From: Novosphingobium sp. AP12
GTDB taxonomy: Bacteria; Pseudomonadota; Alphaproteobacteria; Sphingomonadales; Sphingomonadaceae
Direction: 5' to 3'
Assembly: GCF_000281975.1 (NCBI RefSeq)
Contig: NZ_AKKE01000020.1
Coordinates: forward strand, 1-64,000
Length of the DNA: 64,000 nt
Below, one piece after another: positions 35,530 to 44,977 of this stretch; positions within the stretch are counted from its first letter, which is position 1; each line of letters starts with the position of its first letter. Made by a program: the position numbers and the translations under genes. The notes beneath the pieces were generated by a model. The model saw nothing but the letters and a program-made list of their open reading frames with translations. It did no database searches and had not been told where the DNA came from.

Positions 35530-37299
35530 ATGGAAGAACATGCACAGGATTTCCTGCTGCGGGACGGGTTCCTGCTGCTGGGCACGGCACTCATCTTCGT
35601 GCTGCTGTTCCGGAGACTGGGCCTGGGCGCCACGCTGGGCTTCCTGCTTTCGGGCGCGGTGCTGGGGCCCTATGTCCTCGACCTGATCGGCGATCCCGAA
35701 AGCAAGCTGGGCATCGCCGAACTGGGCATCACCCTGCTGCTGTTCATCGTCGGCCTCGAACTTGCGCCGCCGCGGCTCTGGCGGATGCGGCACGAGATCT
35801 TCGGGCTCGGGCTGCTGCAGGTCGTGCTGTGCGGCTTGGCGGTGACGGGGATCATCTACCTGTTCACCGGCTTCAGCCTCCAGGCCTCGCTGGCGTTGGG
35901 GCTGCCGCTCGGCCTCTCCTCGACCGCGCAGGTCCTGCCGATGCTCCAGAGCGCGGGCCGCCTGCACACGCCCTTTGGTGAGCGCTCCTTCGCGATCCTG
36001 CTGTTCCAGGACCTGTCGATCATCCCGCTCATCACGATCATCGCCGCCATGAACCGCAATCCTGCGCTCCCCGCGGGGCCTCCGGGCTGGGTGCTTGCGC
36101 TGGAGACGGCGGCCGCGATCGCGGGCCTGATCCTCGCGGGCCGCTTCGCGATCCGCCCGCTGTTCCGCCTGATCGGCAATCTCGGCGAACGCGAGATGTT
36201 CGTCTTCGCCGCTCTGTTCACCGTCATCGCCAGCGCCGCGCTTATGCAGGCGCTGGGCCTCTCCACCGCGCTGGGCGCCTTCATCGCCGGCGTCATGCTC
36301 GCCGACAGCCCCTATCGCCACGAGCTGGAAGCCGACGTCGAGCCCTTCCGCTCGATCCTGCTCGGCCTGTTCTTCATGTCTGTGGGCATGCTGCTCGACC
36401 TCTCGGCCATTGCCGAGCGGCCGCTGTTCGTGATCTCGATGGCACTCGCCCTGATCGCGGTGAAGTCGACCATCATCTTCCTGCTCGGCCTCGCCTTCCG
36501 CATGGAATGGCGCAGTGCGCTGGCGCTCGGGCTGCTGCTGAGCCAGGGCGGCGAATTCGCTTTCGTGCTATTCGCGCAGGCCAGCAACTCGATGCTGGTG
36601 GACAGCGGGGCGACCAGCCTGTTCAGCGCCATCGTCACCCTCTCGATGGTCACCACGCCGTTCCTGATGATGGCCACCCGCCGCATCCGCGAACGCCCCG
36701 CCAGCACCGAGAGCCGGGAGGAACCGCAGGACGACGGCGCCAACGCGCTCGTCGTCGGCTACGGCCGCTTCGGGCAGACCGTGGCGCAGATGCTGATCGC
36801 CGCCGACATCGAAGTGACGCTGATCGACACCGACATCGAGATGATCGACGTCGCCGGCGGCTTCGGCGCGAAGGTCTACTTCGGCGACGGCACCCGCATC
36901 GACTTGCTGCGCCAAGCGGGCGCCGCCGAGGCCGAGCTGATCGTGTTCTGCATCGACGGCGACCAGCTGACCGAGGCGTTCCTCCACGCCGTCCACGACG
37001 CCTTCCCCCGCGCCGAAATCCACGCCCGCGTGTTCGACCGCCGCGCCCTGCTGCGGCTCAAGGATTCGCCGGTCAAGTCGATCGCCCGGGAGGTCCGCGA
37101 ATCGGCGGTGCTGCTGGCGCGCAATGCGCTGGGCGGCCTCGGCATCTCGCGCGAGGAGATTGCAAAGGCCGAGGACACCTACCGCCTGCGCGACAAAGAG
37201 CGGCTCTCAGCCCAATACGAATCGGGCGACCTGCGGACCGCCCGCGACCGCATCATAACCCAGCGCGCCCGCGAGCCGCGCGAAGGCGGGGCGATGTGA
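35530..37299 (+). CDS. CPA2-family monovalent cation:proton antiporter with TrkA-N domain
   Basis: A 589-residue KefB/KefC-type transporter exchanging K+ or Na+ for protons across the inner membrane. Residues 1-385 hold about 12 hydrophobic segments with family marks LGITLLLFIVGLELAPP, LGLPLGLSSTAQVLPML and LLSQGGEFAFVLF. Residues about 405-530 are a TrkA-N/RCK domain with the nucleotide loop NALVVGYGRFGQTVA. The ATG at 35530 is preferred over one 72 bp upstream, since KefB-type proteins start a few residues before the first helix. A glutathione-gated role is possible, but no KefF/KefG subunit is adjacent. Confidence 0.92.
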   Translation: MEEHAQDFLLRDGFLLLGTALIFVLLFRRLGLGATLGFLLSGAVLGPYVLDLIGDPESKLGIAELGITLLLFIVGLELAPPRLWRMRHEIFGLGLLQVVLCGLAVTGIIYLFTGFSLQASLALGLPLGLSSTAQVLPMLQSAGRLHTPFGERSFAILLFQDLSIIPLITIIAAMNRNPALPAGPPGWVLALETAAAIAGLILAGRFAIRPLFRLIGNLGEREMFVFAALFTVIASAALMQALGLSTALGAFIAGVMLADSPYRHELEADVEPFRSILLGLFFMSVGMLLDLSAIAERPLFVISMALALIAVKSTIIFLLGLAFRMEWRSALALGLLLSQGGEFAFVLFAQASNSMLVDSGATSLFSAIVTLSMVTTPFLMMATRRIRERPASTESREEPQDDGANALVVGYGRFGQTVAQMLIAADIEVTLIDTDIEMIDVAGGFGAKVYFGDGTRIDLLRQAGAAEAELIVFCIDGDQLTEAFLHAVHDAFPRAEIHARVFDRRALLRLKDSPVKSIAREVRESAVLLARNALGGLGISREEIAKAEDTYRLRDKERLSAQYESGDLRTARDRIITQRAREPREGGAM

Positions 37300-37392
37300 A
37301 TGCTGGGCGCGCGGCCCCTTTTTACCTGCAACATTGCGGCGCTTCGGGTGTAGTTCCCCCCACAACCCTTTAGGCCAGCGGAGAGAGCAACC

Positions 37393-38508
37393 ATGCGCGT
37401 CGGCACCGTCAAGGAAATCAAGAACCACGAATATCGCGTCGGCCTGACGCCCGAGAGCGCCCGCGAACTGGTCTCGCACGGGCACGAGGTCTGGGTGGAA
37501 ACCGGCGCGGGGCTCGGTATCGGCGCTTCGGACAACGACTATGCCGCCGCCGGCGCCAAACTCGTCGCTGCCGCACCCGAGATATTTGGCGCGTGCGAGA
37601 TGGTGGTGAAGGTCAAGGAGCCGCAGCCCGTCGAACGCGCGATGCTGCGCGAGGGGCAGATCCTCTACACCTACCTTCACCTTGCCCCCGATCCCGAACA
37701 GACCGCCGACCTCGTCGCCTCGGGCGTTACCGCGATCGCATATGAGACGGTTACCGGTCCTGGCAGCTCGCTGCCGCTGCTGAAGCCGATGAGCCAGGTC
37801 GCGGGCCGGATGTCGATCCAGGCCGGCGCCACGGCGCTGGAAAAGGCGCACGGCGGGCGCGGCGTGCTCCTGGGCGGCGTGCCCGGCGTACTGCCAGCGC
37901 GTGTCATGGTGCTGGGTGGCGGCGTGGTCGGCTTCAACGCGGCGCAGATGGCGGTGGGCCTCGGCGCCGACGTCACCATCCTCGACCGCAGTCCCGAAGT
38001 GCTCGAACGCCTCGGCATCCACTTCGAGAGCCGGGCCAAGACGCGCTTCGCCAATTCCAGCAACATCCGCCAGATGCTCTGCGAGGCCGAGCTGGTGATC
38101 GGCGCCGTGCTCGTGCCCGGTGCCGCCGCGCCCAAGCTCATCACGCGTGAGATGCTGTCCTGCATGAAGCCCGGCGCGGTGCTGGTGGACGTCGCCATCG
38201 ACCAGGGCGGCTGCTTCGAGACCAGCCGTCCGACCACCCACGACAATCCGACCTTCGTGGTCGACGGCATCGTCCACTACTGCGTCGCCAACATGCCCGG
38301 CGGCGTGGCCCGCACCAGCACTTACGCGCTCAACAACGTGACGCTGCCGCACGCGCTGGCGATCGCCGACCTGGGCTGGAAGGCGGCGCTGAAGGCCGAT
38401 CCCTATCTGGCGGATGGGCTGAACGTGCACGCAGGCAAGGTGACATATGAGGCCGTCGCACGCGAACTGGGGTATGACTACGTGCCGGTAGCGGACGTGC
38501 TGGGCTAG
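37393..38508 (+). CDS. ald: Alanine dehydrogenase
   Basis: NAD-dependent enzyme interconverting L-alanine and pyruvate plus ammonia. The 371-residue length is typical. The N-terminal segment [20 protein letters not shown] carries the substrate-contacting Arg. [12 protein letters not shown] (about residue 70) contains the pyruvate-binding lysine and LYTYLHLA (about 95) the catalytic histidine. The NAD loop [18 protein letters not shown] is near residue 175. GAGAG-type cell-wall relatives are excluded by length and motifs. AGAGAGCAACC precedes the ATG. Its last codon overlaps the converging thioesterase gene at a CTAG palindrome. Confidence 0.96.
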   Translation: MRVGTVKEIKNHEYRVGLTPESARELVSHGHEVWVETGAGLGIGASDNDYAAAGAKLVAAAPEIFGACEMVVKVKEPQPVERAMLREGQILYTYLHLAPDPEQTADLVASGVTAIAYETVTGPGSSLPLLKPMSQVAGRMSIQAGATALEKAHGGRGVLLGGVPGVLPARVMVLGGGVVGFNAAQMAVGLGADVTILDRSPEVLERLGIHFESRAKTRFANSSNIRQMLCEAELVIGAVLVPGAAAPKLITREMLSCMKPGAVLVDVAIDQGGCFETSRPTTHDNPTFVVDGIVHYCVANMPGGVARTSTYALNNVTLPHALAIADLGWKAALKADPYLADGLNVHAGKVTYEAVARELGYDYVPVADVLG

Positions 38509-38906
38509 GCGCCCACGAACGGTGCCGCCACTTCCGGCGGCACCCGCATGAGGCGGCCCGAGGCGATGTCGATCATCGCCCAGGTAGTCCTGGCGGAGAC
38601 GATGACCTTGCCCGCCGCATTGCGGAAATCCACCCGGCGATCGAACCTTGCCCCGCTCGGACCGTCGGGAATGAAAGTCTCGCCGGTCACGCTCTCGCCC
38701 TCGCGGATGTTGCCGCGGTAGTCGATCTCGTGGCGGGTCACGAGCCAGGCGTATTTCGCCTGGTGCTCGGGCGGAGCGAGCGCGGCCCAATGCGCGCCCG
38801 CCATCGCTTCCATCCACTGCACCCAGACCGCGTTGTTGACGTGGCCCATGATGTCGATGTCATGGGCCTGCGCGGTGAAAAGCAGGGTGAAGCGCGCCGC
38901 GGTCAC
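38505..38906 (-). CDS. Hotdog-fold acyl-CoA thioesterase
   Basis: A 133-residue hotdog-fold thioesterase of the 4-hydroxybenzoyl-CoA thioesterase/YbgC group. The N-terminal stretch DIDIMGHVNNAVWVQWMEAM contains the active-site aspartate and the HVNN turn. YRGNIREGESVTGETF lies near residue 60, and VISARTTWAMIDIASGR near 100 is the central strand. It cleaves short or medium acyl-CoA thioesters; the preferred substrate is unknown. It starts 7 bp after the oligopeptidase B stop, so the two probably share a transcript. Confidence 0.88.
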   Translation of the reverse strand: MTAARFTLLFTAQAHDIDIMGHVNNAVWVQWMEAMAGAHWAALAPPEHQAKYAWLVTRHEIDYRGNIREGESVTGETFIPDGPSGARFDRRVDFRNAAGKVIVSARTTWAMIDIASGRLMRVPPEVAAPFVGA

Positions 38907-38913
38907 TTGGCGC

Positions 38914-40995
38914 TCACCCCTCGACGCCGAGCTGCCACAGGATGAAGGCGAATTCCTCCGCCGTTTCCTTCAGGCTTTCGAAGCGGCCCGACTTGCCGCC
39001 GTGGCCCGCGCCCATGTTGGTCTTGAGGATCAGCTCGTTGCCGTCGGTCTTGACTTCCCGCAGCTTTGCTACCCACTTGGCGGGCTCCCAGTAAGTCACG
39101 CGCGGGTCGTTGAGGCCGGCGGTGACCATGAGTGGCGGATAGCCTTGCGCCTTCACCTGGTCGTAGGGGCTGTAGCTCAGGATCAGGTCGAAGGCGGCCT
39201 TGTCCTCGATCGGATTGCCCCATTCAGGCCACTCGCCCGGGGTGAGCGGCAGCGTCTCGTCAAGCATTGTGTGCAGCACGTCGACGAAGGGAACGTGCGC
39301 CACCACCGCGCCGAACAGCTCGGGATCGGAGTTGATCACCGCGCCCATCAACTCGCCGCCGGCCGAGCCGCCCGAGATGCTGATCTTGCCTTCCGAGGTG
39401 AAGCCGCGCTCGATCAGGCCCTTCGCAACGTCGACGAAGTCGTTGAAGGTGTTGTTGCGGCGCTCCAGCTTGCCGGCCTTGTACCAGGCGCGCCCCATGT
39501 CGTCGCCGCCGCGGATATGCGCGATGGCATAGGCGAAACCGCGATCGACGAGGCTGAGGCGCGAGGTCGAGAAGCCGGGGTCGATGCTGATGCCGTAGGC
39601 GCCGTAACCGTAAAGGTGCAGCGGGCCTGCGGCGTCGAACTTCTCGGCCCGGTCCTTGCGGTACATGATCGAGACGGGGATCGCGGTGCCGTCGCGGGCG
39701 GTGATCTCCAGCCGCTCGGTGGCGTAGAGCGAGGCGTCGTAGCCCGAGGGGATTTCCTGGACCTTGAGCGTCTCGAGCGTGCGCGCGGCCACGTCGTAGT
39801 CGAGCACCGAGGACGGCGCGACCATCGACTCGTAAGAGAGCCGCAGCGTCGTCATGTGCCATTCGGGATTGTTCGACAGCCCGGCGGAATAGCTCGCCTC
39901 CGGGAAGGTTATCGCCTCCACGCGGGAGGGATCGTCGTAGTAACGCACCTGGATCTGGTCGAGGCCGGCAAGGCGGCCCTCGATCACGTAGAAGTCGCGG
40001 AACAGATCGGCGCCCAGCAGGTAGAACGCGTCCGAGCCCTCGATCAGTGTCGTCCACTCGCCAGGGTTGTCCAGCGGCGCGGTGGCGAGGCGGAAGTTCT
40101 CGTGGGTGTCGTTGGTGTGGATGTAGAGCACGCCCTCGCGCTCATCCACGTCGTACTCGACACCCTTGGCGCGCGCCTTCACCAGGATCTGCGTCCCCAG
40201 CGGATCGTCGGCGGGGACCATGCGGCATTCGCTGGTCTCGTGGTCGCTGGTGCCGATCAACAGCCACTTCTCGTTGGCCGAGAGCGTGGAGCCGACGCGG
40301 AAGCCCTCGTCGTCCTCGTGGTAGAGTTCGACATCGCTTTCCAGCGGCTGGCCCAGCCAGTGCAGGCGGGCATTGTCGGTGCGCCACTGCTCGTTGGCGA
40401 GCGAGTAGACGAGGCCGGTGTCGTTCGCGACCCAGATCAGGCCCGAGAGGGTGCCCGGAATTTCGTCGGGCAGGAGTTCGCCGGTCTCGAGGTTCTTGAT
40501 CCGCGCGGTGAAGCGCTCGGAGCCGTTGTCGTCGATGGCATAGGCCAGCAGCTTGCCATTGGCGCTGGTCGAGATCGCGCCGAGACGGAAGTATTCCTTG
40601 CCCTGCGCCAACGCGACTTCATCGAGGATCAGCTCGTCGGGCCCGCCTGCGACAGGGCGGCGCCACCACTTCTTGTACTCGGCGCCCTCGTCGAAATCGA
40701 TCCAGTAGAGCCAGTCGCCGTCCTTTTGCGGAACCGAGGCGTCTGCTTCCTTGATGCGGCCGCGCATTTCAGTGAACAGCGCGTCGATCCGGCCCTTGTG
40801 CGGGGCCATGCGTGCCTCGAACCAGCCGTTCTCGGCCTCGAGGTGGGCGAGCACGTCCTTGTCGGTCACTTCGGGATAGCCGGCATCCCGCAGCCAGGCG
40901 TAGTCGTCGGTCACGGTCACGCCGTGGTGGGTGACGGAATGCGGCTTTTTTGCCGCCAGCGGAGGACCGATGAGGGTCTGGGTGGAATCTGCCAT
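38914..40995 (-). CDS. ptrB: Oligopeptidase B-type serine peptidase (S9A)
   Basis: A cytosolic prolyl-oligopeptidase relative that cuts small peptides after basic residues. From the ATG at 40995 the protein has 693 residues; one three codons upstream is also possible. Residues 1-75 and about 410-690 form the alpha/beta-hydrolase, with a seven-bladed propeller between. The catalytic triad is visible: S544 in GGSAGGE, Asp in AGLNDPRV (about 630) and His in GAGHGGKSG (about 665). HIRGGDDMGRAWY (about 500) is a family mark. It is divergent from the aminopeptidase P gene across about 50 bp, so two peptidases may share a control region. Confidence 0.94.
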   Translation of the reverse strand: MADSTQTLIGPPLAAKKPHSVTHHGVTVTDDYAWLRDAGYPEVTDKDVLAHLEAENGWFEARMAPHKGRIDALFTEMRGRIKEADASVPQKDGDWLYWIDFDEGAEYKKWWRRPVAGGPDELILDEVALAQGKEYFRLGAISTSANGKLLAYAIDDNGSERFTARIKNLETGELLPDEIPGTLSGLIWVANDTGLVYSLANEQWRTDNARLHWLGQPLESDVELYHEDDEGFRVGSTLSANEKWLLIGTSDHETSECRMVPADDPLGTQILVKARAKGVEYDVDEREGVLYIHTNDTHENFRLATAPLDNPGEWTTLIEGSDAFYLLGADLFRDFYVIEGRLAGLDQIQVRYYDDPSRVEAITFPEASYSAGLSNNPEWHMTTLRLSYESMVAPSSVLDYDVAARTLETLKVQEIPSGYDASLYATERLEITARDGTAIPVSIMYRKDRAEKFDAAGPLHLYGYGAYGISIDPGFSTSRLSLVDRGFAYAIAHIRGGDDMGRAWYKAGKLERRNNTFNDFVDVAKGLIERGFTSEGKISISGGSAGGELMGAVINSDPELFGAVVAHVPFVDVLHTMLDETLPLTPGEWPEWGNPIEDKAAFDLILSYSPYDQVKAQGYPPLMVTAGLNDPRVTYWEPAKWVAKLREVKTDGNELILKTNMGAGHGGKSGRFESLKETAEEFAFILWQLGVEG

Positions 40996-41046
40996 CGGTC
41001 CCATCTATGTTCGCTGCATGACACCCGCAAGCCGGATACCCCCTAC

Positions 41047-42867
41047 ATGCTGATGAATACCCACGAACCGCGCCTCGAAGCCCTCCGCAAGGAACTGAAA
41101 ACACGTGGCCTCGACGGCTTCGTGATCCCGATTTCGGACGAGCACATGAGCGAGTACGTGGGCGGCTATGCCCAGCGTCTCGAATGGCTGACCGGCTTTG
41201 GCGGCTCGGCGGGGACGGCGGTGGTGCTGACCGACCCGGCGCTGGTGCCCTCGGCGGCGATGTTCGTGGACGGGCGCTACACGCTCCAGGTGCGCGACCA
41301 GGTCGACGGGCGGCTCTACGCCTATGAAAGCGTGCCGCAGACCAGCATCGCGGGCTGGCTGGCCAAGCACGCGCCGGCGGGCGCGAAGATCGGGTACGAC
41401 GCCTGGCTGCACGGTTCCAAGTGGGCGCTGGGCGTGGCCAAGGCGCTCGGCGCCAAGGGCGCCGCCCTTGTCGCGGTGGACGGCAACCCGGTCGATGCGG
41501 TGTGGGACGACCAACCCGCCCCCTCGCCCGCCTCCGCCCTCGTCCACCCCGACGAGTTCACCGGCGAGACCAGCGAGGCCAAGCGCGGCGCCGTTTCCGA
41601 ATGGCTTGAGGCCCAAAACCTCGATGCCGCGGTCATCACCGCGCTCGATTCGATCGCCTGGCTGCTCAACATCCGCGGCACCGACGTGGAGCGTACGCCG
41701 GTCGCCCTGTCCTATGTCATCGCCCGGGCCGACGGCACCGCCGACCTGTTCATCGCGCCCGAAAAGGTGACCGAAGACCTGCGCCGCCACCTTGGCAATG
41801 CCGTCAGCATCAAGCCTCGCGACGGCTTCGTCGGCGCCCTGCGCGACCTTGCCGGCAAGCGTGTCGCCGTCGATCCCGAGCGGGCGGTCAGTGCGATCTT
41901 CGAGGAACTGCGCAAGGCTCATGCCACCGTGGTCGAGGAGCGTGATCCCACCGTGCTGCCCAAGGCGGTCAAGAACCTGGTCGAGCAGGCGGGCCACCGC
42001 GCCGCGCAGGCCCGAGACGGCGCGGCCGTCTCGCGCTTCCTGCACTGGCTCGCGGTCGAAGGCCCCAAGGGCGAGGTCACCGAGATCACAGCCGCCGACA
42101 AGCTCCAGGCCTGCCGCCAGGAAGCGGGCGATCTACGCGACCTGTCGTTCGACACGATCTCGGGCGCCGGGCCCAACGGCGCCATCGTGCACTACCGCGT
42201 CTCGGAGGAGACCAACCGCACGCTGGAGCCCGGCTCGGTCTACCTCGTCGATTCGGGCGGCCAGTACCCCGACGGCACAACCGACATCACCCGCACCGTC
42301 TGGGTCGGCCCAGGTGAGCCCTGGCCCGAGTTGAAGGACCGCTTCACCCGCGTACTCAAGGGCCACATCGCGCTTGCCCTCGCGGTCTTCCCGCAGGGCA
42401 CGGCCGGCAGCCAGCTCGATATCCTGGCGCGCCACGCGCTGTGGCAGGTGGGCCTCGACTACGCGCACGGCACCGGCCACGGCGTCGGCAGCTTCCTCTC
42501 GGTCCACGAAGGGCCGCAGCGCATCGCCAAGTCGGCGGGCGGGCAGGCCGGCGTCGACCAGCCGCTGCTGCCCGGCATGTTCCTCTCGAACGAGCCGGGC
42601 TACTACAAGACCGGCGAATACGGCATCCGCATCGAGAACCTCGTGCTGGTCGAGCCGCGCGCGATCGAGGGCGCTGAAGGCGAGTTTTACGGCTTCGAGA
42701 CGCTGACCCACGTTCCGATCGAGCGGCGACTGGTCGACATGTCGCTGCTCTCGCCCGCCGAACTCGCATGGTGGAACGCCTACCACGCCCGCGTGCTGGA
42801 AATCGTTGGCCCGCAGCTCGATGGTCCGGCCAAGGCATGGCTCGAGGCGCAGTGCGCGCCTCTCTGA
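41047..42867 (+). CDS. pepP: Xaa-Pro aminopeptidase (aminopeptidase P, M24B)
   Basis: A dinuclear metallopeptidase removing N-terminal residues before proline. The 606-residue product (ATG at 41047, or 41053 two codons later) belongs to the long three-domain type. Two creatinase-like N-terminal domains lie at about 10-310. The metal site is read in order: VDSGGQYPDGTTDITR (Asp pair), HGTGHGVG (His), SNEPGYY (Glu) and IRIENLVL (Glu). A C-terminal M24_C segment (LLSPAELAWWNAYHARV) completes the family plan. The cupin gene follows after 15 bp and is probably cotranscribed. Confidence 0.94.
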   Translation: MLMNTHEPRLEALRKELKTRGLDGFVIPISDEHMSEYVGGYAQRLEWLTGFGGSAGTAVVLTDPALVPSAAMFVDGRYTLQVRDQVDGRLYAYESVPQTSIAGWLAKHAPAGAKIGYDAWLHGSKWALGVAKALGAKGAALVAVDGNPVDAVWDDQPAPSPASALVHPDEFTGETSEAKRGAVSEWLEAQNLDAAVITALDSIAWLLNIRGTDVERTPVALSYVIARADGTADLFIAPEKVTEDLRRHLGNAVSIKPRDGFVGALRDLAGKRVAVDPERAVSAIFEELRKAHATVVEERDPTVLPKAVKNLVEQAGHRAAQARDGAAVSRFLHWLAVEGPKGEVTEITAADKLQACRQEAGDLRDLSFDTISGAGPNGAIVHYRVSEETNRTLEPGSVYLVDSGGQYPDGTTDITRTVWVGPGEPWPELKDRFTRVLKGHIALALAVFPQGTAGSQLDILARHALWQVGLDYAHGTGHGVGSFLSVHEGPQRIAKSAGGQAGVDQPLLPGMFLSNEPGYYKTGEYGIRIENLVLVEPRAIEGAEGEFYGFETLTHVPIERRLVDMSLLSPAELAWWNAYHARVLEIVGPQLDGPAKAWLEAQCAPL

Positions 42868-42882
42868 CAAGGAAACCCTGAC

Positions 42883-43284
42883 ATGACGACGCTGGGCCGC
42901 GACCTCCGCACCTTCCCGATCCACCTCGGCCTCGGCGCCGGCGCCTCGGCCCAGCCCGCCTTCACCGGCATGGAATGGTACGAGGCCTATGCCCAGCGCA
43001 CCGAGGCGGACGGCGCCGAGGGCCGCCTCGTCAGCCTGTTCGACTTCACCTCGGACTGGGACTCGTGGGAGATGCACCCCGCCGGCGACGAAGTGGTGAT
43101 ATGCCTCTCCGGCGAGATGACGCTGATCCAGGAGCGCCCCGACGGCAGCCTGCATTCCGAACCTCTCAGTGCTGGTCAATACCTCATCAATCCGGCGGGG
43201 ACGTGGCACACCGCCAACATCTCCGAGGCCGCCACCGCGCTGTTCATCACTGCCGGTGAAGGGACCACCAGCCGTCCGCGCTAG
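42883..43284 (+). CDS. Single-domain cupin protein
   Basis: A 133-residue protein with one cupin barrel. Motif 1 lies at WEMHPAGDEVVICLSGEM (about 64-81): one histidine, a glutamate and the conserved G. Motif 2 lies at PAGTWHTANI (about 107-116) with another histidine. These residues would bind one metal. Such small cupins range from isomerases and dioxygenases to sensors, so no reaction can be assigned. It directly follows the aminopeptidase P gene. Confidence 0.85.
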   Translation: MTTLGRDLRTFPIHLGLGAGASAQPAFTGMEWYEAYAQRTEADGAEGRLVSLFDFTSDWDSWEMHPAGDEVVICLSGEMTLIQERPDGSLHSEPLSAGQYLINPAGTWHTANISEAATALFITAGEGTTSRPR

Positions 43285-43351
43285 ATCTGCCTGCGTTTCT
43301 TTAAAACCATTCATCGGCTTTGCGCGTTCATGAACAGACCCGCGCAGATGT

Positions 43352-43367
43352 GACAATTGGCGACAAT
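43352..43367 (+). promoter_or_regulatory. Candidate OmpR-family response regulator site
   Basis: GACAAT occurs twice with exactly 10-bp spacing (43352 and 43362), and a third near copy GACAAG is at 43394. Direct repeats one helical turn apart are the usual binding pattern of OmpR-family regulators, and such a regulator is encoded at 44231. The site lies about 130 bp before the EF-hand gene, in the only sizeable gap of the operon (43285-43493). Confidence 0.4.
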
Positions 43368-43493
43368 AAACCCCTGTCCCGGCATAAATGCGCGACAAGA
43401 CAGTCATAGAACAGGCCTCAGAGAGCCGCGGGGCTCCCCTCCCTGCCCCGCCCTGCGGTTCTCATCCTATTCTGAACGGATGAGAGAAACGCC

Positions 43494-44198
43494 ATGATCA
43501 CCCACTTCAAGAAGCTGACGCTCGGCATTTCAGCCGCAGCACTCACTATCGGCGGTATCGCCTGCGCCCAGGCCCCCGCCAACCCGCCCAAGATGGAACG
43601 CCCCAAGATCGACGCCAATGGCGACGGCGCGGTGACCCGCGCTGAGGCGCAGGCCGCCGCGACCGCGATGTTCGCGAAGATGGACGTCAACAAGGACGGC
43701 AAGCTCGACCAGGCCGACCGTGAACTGGCCCGCCAGCAGAGGACCGACGCCCGGTTCGCCAGGCTCGACACCAATAGCGACGGCTCGATCTCGAAGGCCG
43801 AGTTCTCGGCTGATCGCGGTCCGCAGCGCGGTCCCGACGGCGAAGGTCCGCCGCCCCCTCCGGGTGGTCCCGGCATGGGTGGTCCTGATGGCCCAGGCAA
43901 GGATGCCGCAGGCATGCGCGGAGGCAAGGACGGTCGCGGTCATCGCGGCGGCCACGGCGGCATGCGCGGTCACGGCGGCGGCATGATGTGGATGGCCAAG
44001 CAGGCCGATACCAACAACGACGGCGCGATCAGCCAAGCCGAATTCATGGCTGCGGCAACCAAGCGCTTCGATGCCGAAGACGCCAACAAGGACGGCAAGG
44101 TGACCAAGGAAGAGCGTCAGGCTGGCCGCGAGGCTAAGAAGGCCGAATGGCAGGCCAAGCGCGGCGACAAGAAAGCTGACAACAAGGCTGCGAACTGA
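43494..44198 (+). CDS. Exported EF-hand calcium-binding protein
   Basis: A 234-residue protein with a signal peptide (about 1-25, AQA end). It has five EF-hand loops: DANGDGAVTRAE (40-51), DVNKDGKLDQAD (64-75), DTNSDGSISKAE (92-103), DTNNDGAISQAE (172-183) and DANKDGKVTKEE (196-207). Each has acidic or amide residues at positions 1, 3, 5 and 12, so most should bind Ca2+. A Gly/Pro/His/Met-rich linker (about 108-163) could bind other metals. The tail is Lys/Ala-rich. It lies 32 bp before the response-regulator gene and probably in the same operon, which suggests metal or envelope sensing. That link is inference. Confidence 0.9.
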   Translation: MITHFKKLTLGISAAALTIGGIACAQAPANPPKMERPKIDANGDGAVTRAEAQAAATAMFAKMDVNKDGKLDQADRELARQQRTDARFARLDTNSDGSISKAEFSADRGPQRGPDGEGPPPPPGGPGMGGPDGPGKDAAGMRGGKDGRGHRGGHGGMRGHGGGMMWMAKQADTNNDGAISQAEFMAAATKRFDAEDANKDGKVTKEERQAGREAKKAEWQAKRGDKKADNKAAN

Positions 44199-44230
44199 CA
44201 GGACGGCGCGGGTTAGTACAAGGATTGCCG

Positions 44231-44977
44231 ATGAACGACACCGCGCCTTCCAAACTCCTGCTCGTCGATGACGAAGCGGCGCTGCGCGAACCCCTGGGCG
44301 AGTATCTCTCGCGGCAGGGGTTCGCCGTCGTCCAGTGCTCGAGCGCGGCGGAAGCCCGCGCGCGCCTGCGCGACGTGCCGAGCGACGCCCGCTTCGACCT
44401 CGTCCTGCTCGACATCATGATGCCGGGCGAGGACGGGCTGTCGCTGTGCCGCCACCTCGTCGAAACGCAGGACGTGCCGGTGATCTTCCTCACAGCGCGC
44501 GGCGAGGCGACCGACCGCATCGTCGGTCTCGAGATCGGTGCGGACGACTACGTCGTGAAGCCGTTCGAGCCGCGCGAACTGGTCGCCCGCATCCGCAGCG
44601 TCCTGCGCCGCGCCTCGCGCAGCACAGCGGTGAACGAGGCAGAGAACGAGGCCTTCGAATTCGAGGGCTGGCGCCTCGACCCCCTCAAGCGCCGCCTGAT
44701 CGACGCCGAGGGCGCCATCGTCGCAATCTCCTCGGTCGAATTCCGGCTGCTCATGGCCTTCCTCGAACATCCCCGCCAGGTCCTCAACCGCGACCGCCTG
44801 CTCGACATGGTGCAGGGCCGCGAGGCGCACCTGTTCGACCGCGCGGTCGACAACCAGGTCAGCCGCCTGCGCCGCAAGGTCGAAGTGGACAGCCGCAACC
44901 CGCAGCTCATCCAGACCGTCTGGGGCGGCGGCTACATGCTCGCCACCGACGTGCGCCGGGTAGCGCTGGAAGACTGA
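44231..44977 (+). CDS. OmpR-family response regulator
   Basis: A 248-residue transcription regulator. The receiver domain (about 6-120) has the acidic pocket VDDEA, the phospho-acceptor D61 in LLLDIMMPG, and lysine in VVKPFEPRE. The winged-helix DNA-binding domain (about 138-240) has LDPLKRRLID, SSVEFRLLMAFLEHPRQVLNRD and VDNQVSRLRRKVE. The ATG at 44231 follows an AAGGA site. It is coupled to the sensor kinase by the one-base overlap TGATG. Targets are unknown, but direct repeats upstream of the EF-hand gene are plausible sites. Confidence 0.95.
   Translation: MNDTAPSKLLLVDDEAALREPLGEYLSRQGFAVVQCSSAAEARARLRDVPSDARFDLVLLDIMMPGEDGLSLCRHLVETQDVPVIFLTARGEATDRIVGLEIGADDYVVKPFEPRELVARIRSVLRRASRSTAVNEAENEAFEFEGWRLDPLKRRLIDAEGAIVAISSVEFRLLMAFLEHPRQVLNRDRLLDMVQGREAHLFDRAVDNQVSRLRRKVEVDSRNPQLIQTVWGGGYMLATDVRRVALED

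Noticed and set aside
38833..41046. A plus-strand open frame of over 700 codons running through the oligopeptidase B gene into the aminopeptidase P frame
   Set aside because: It is antisense to a clear S9 peptidase with all catalytic residues, and its translation is low-complexity Val/Ala/Arg/Leu-rich sequence without motifs. Long antisense frames are expected at this GC content.
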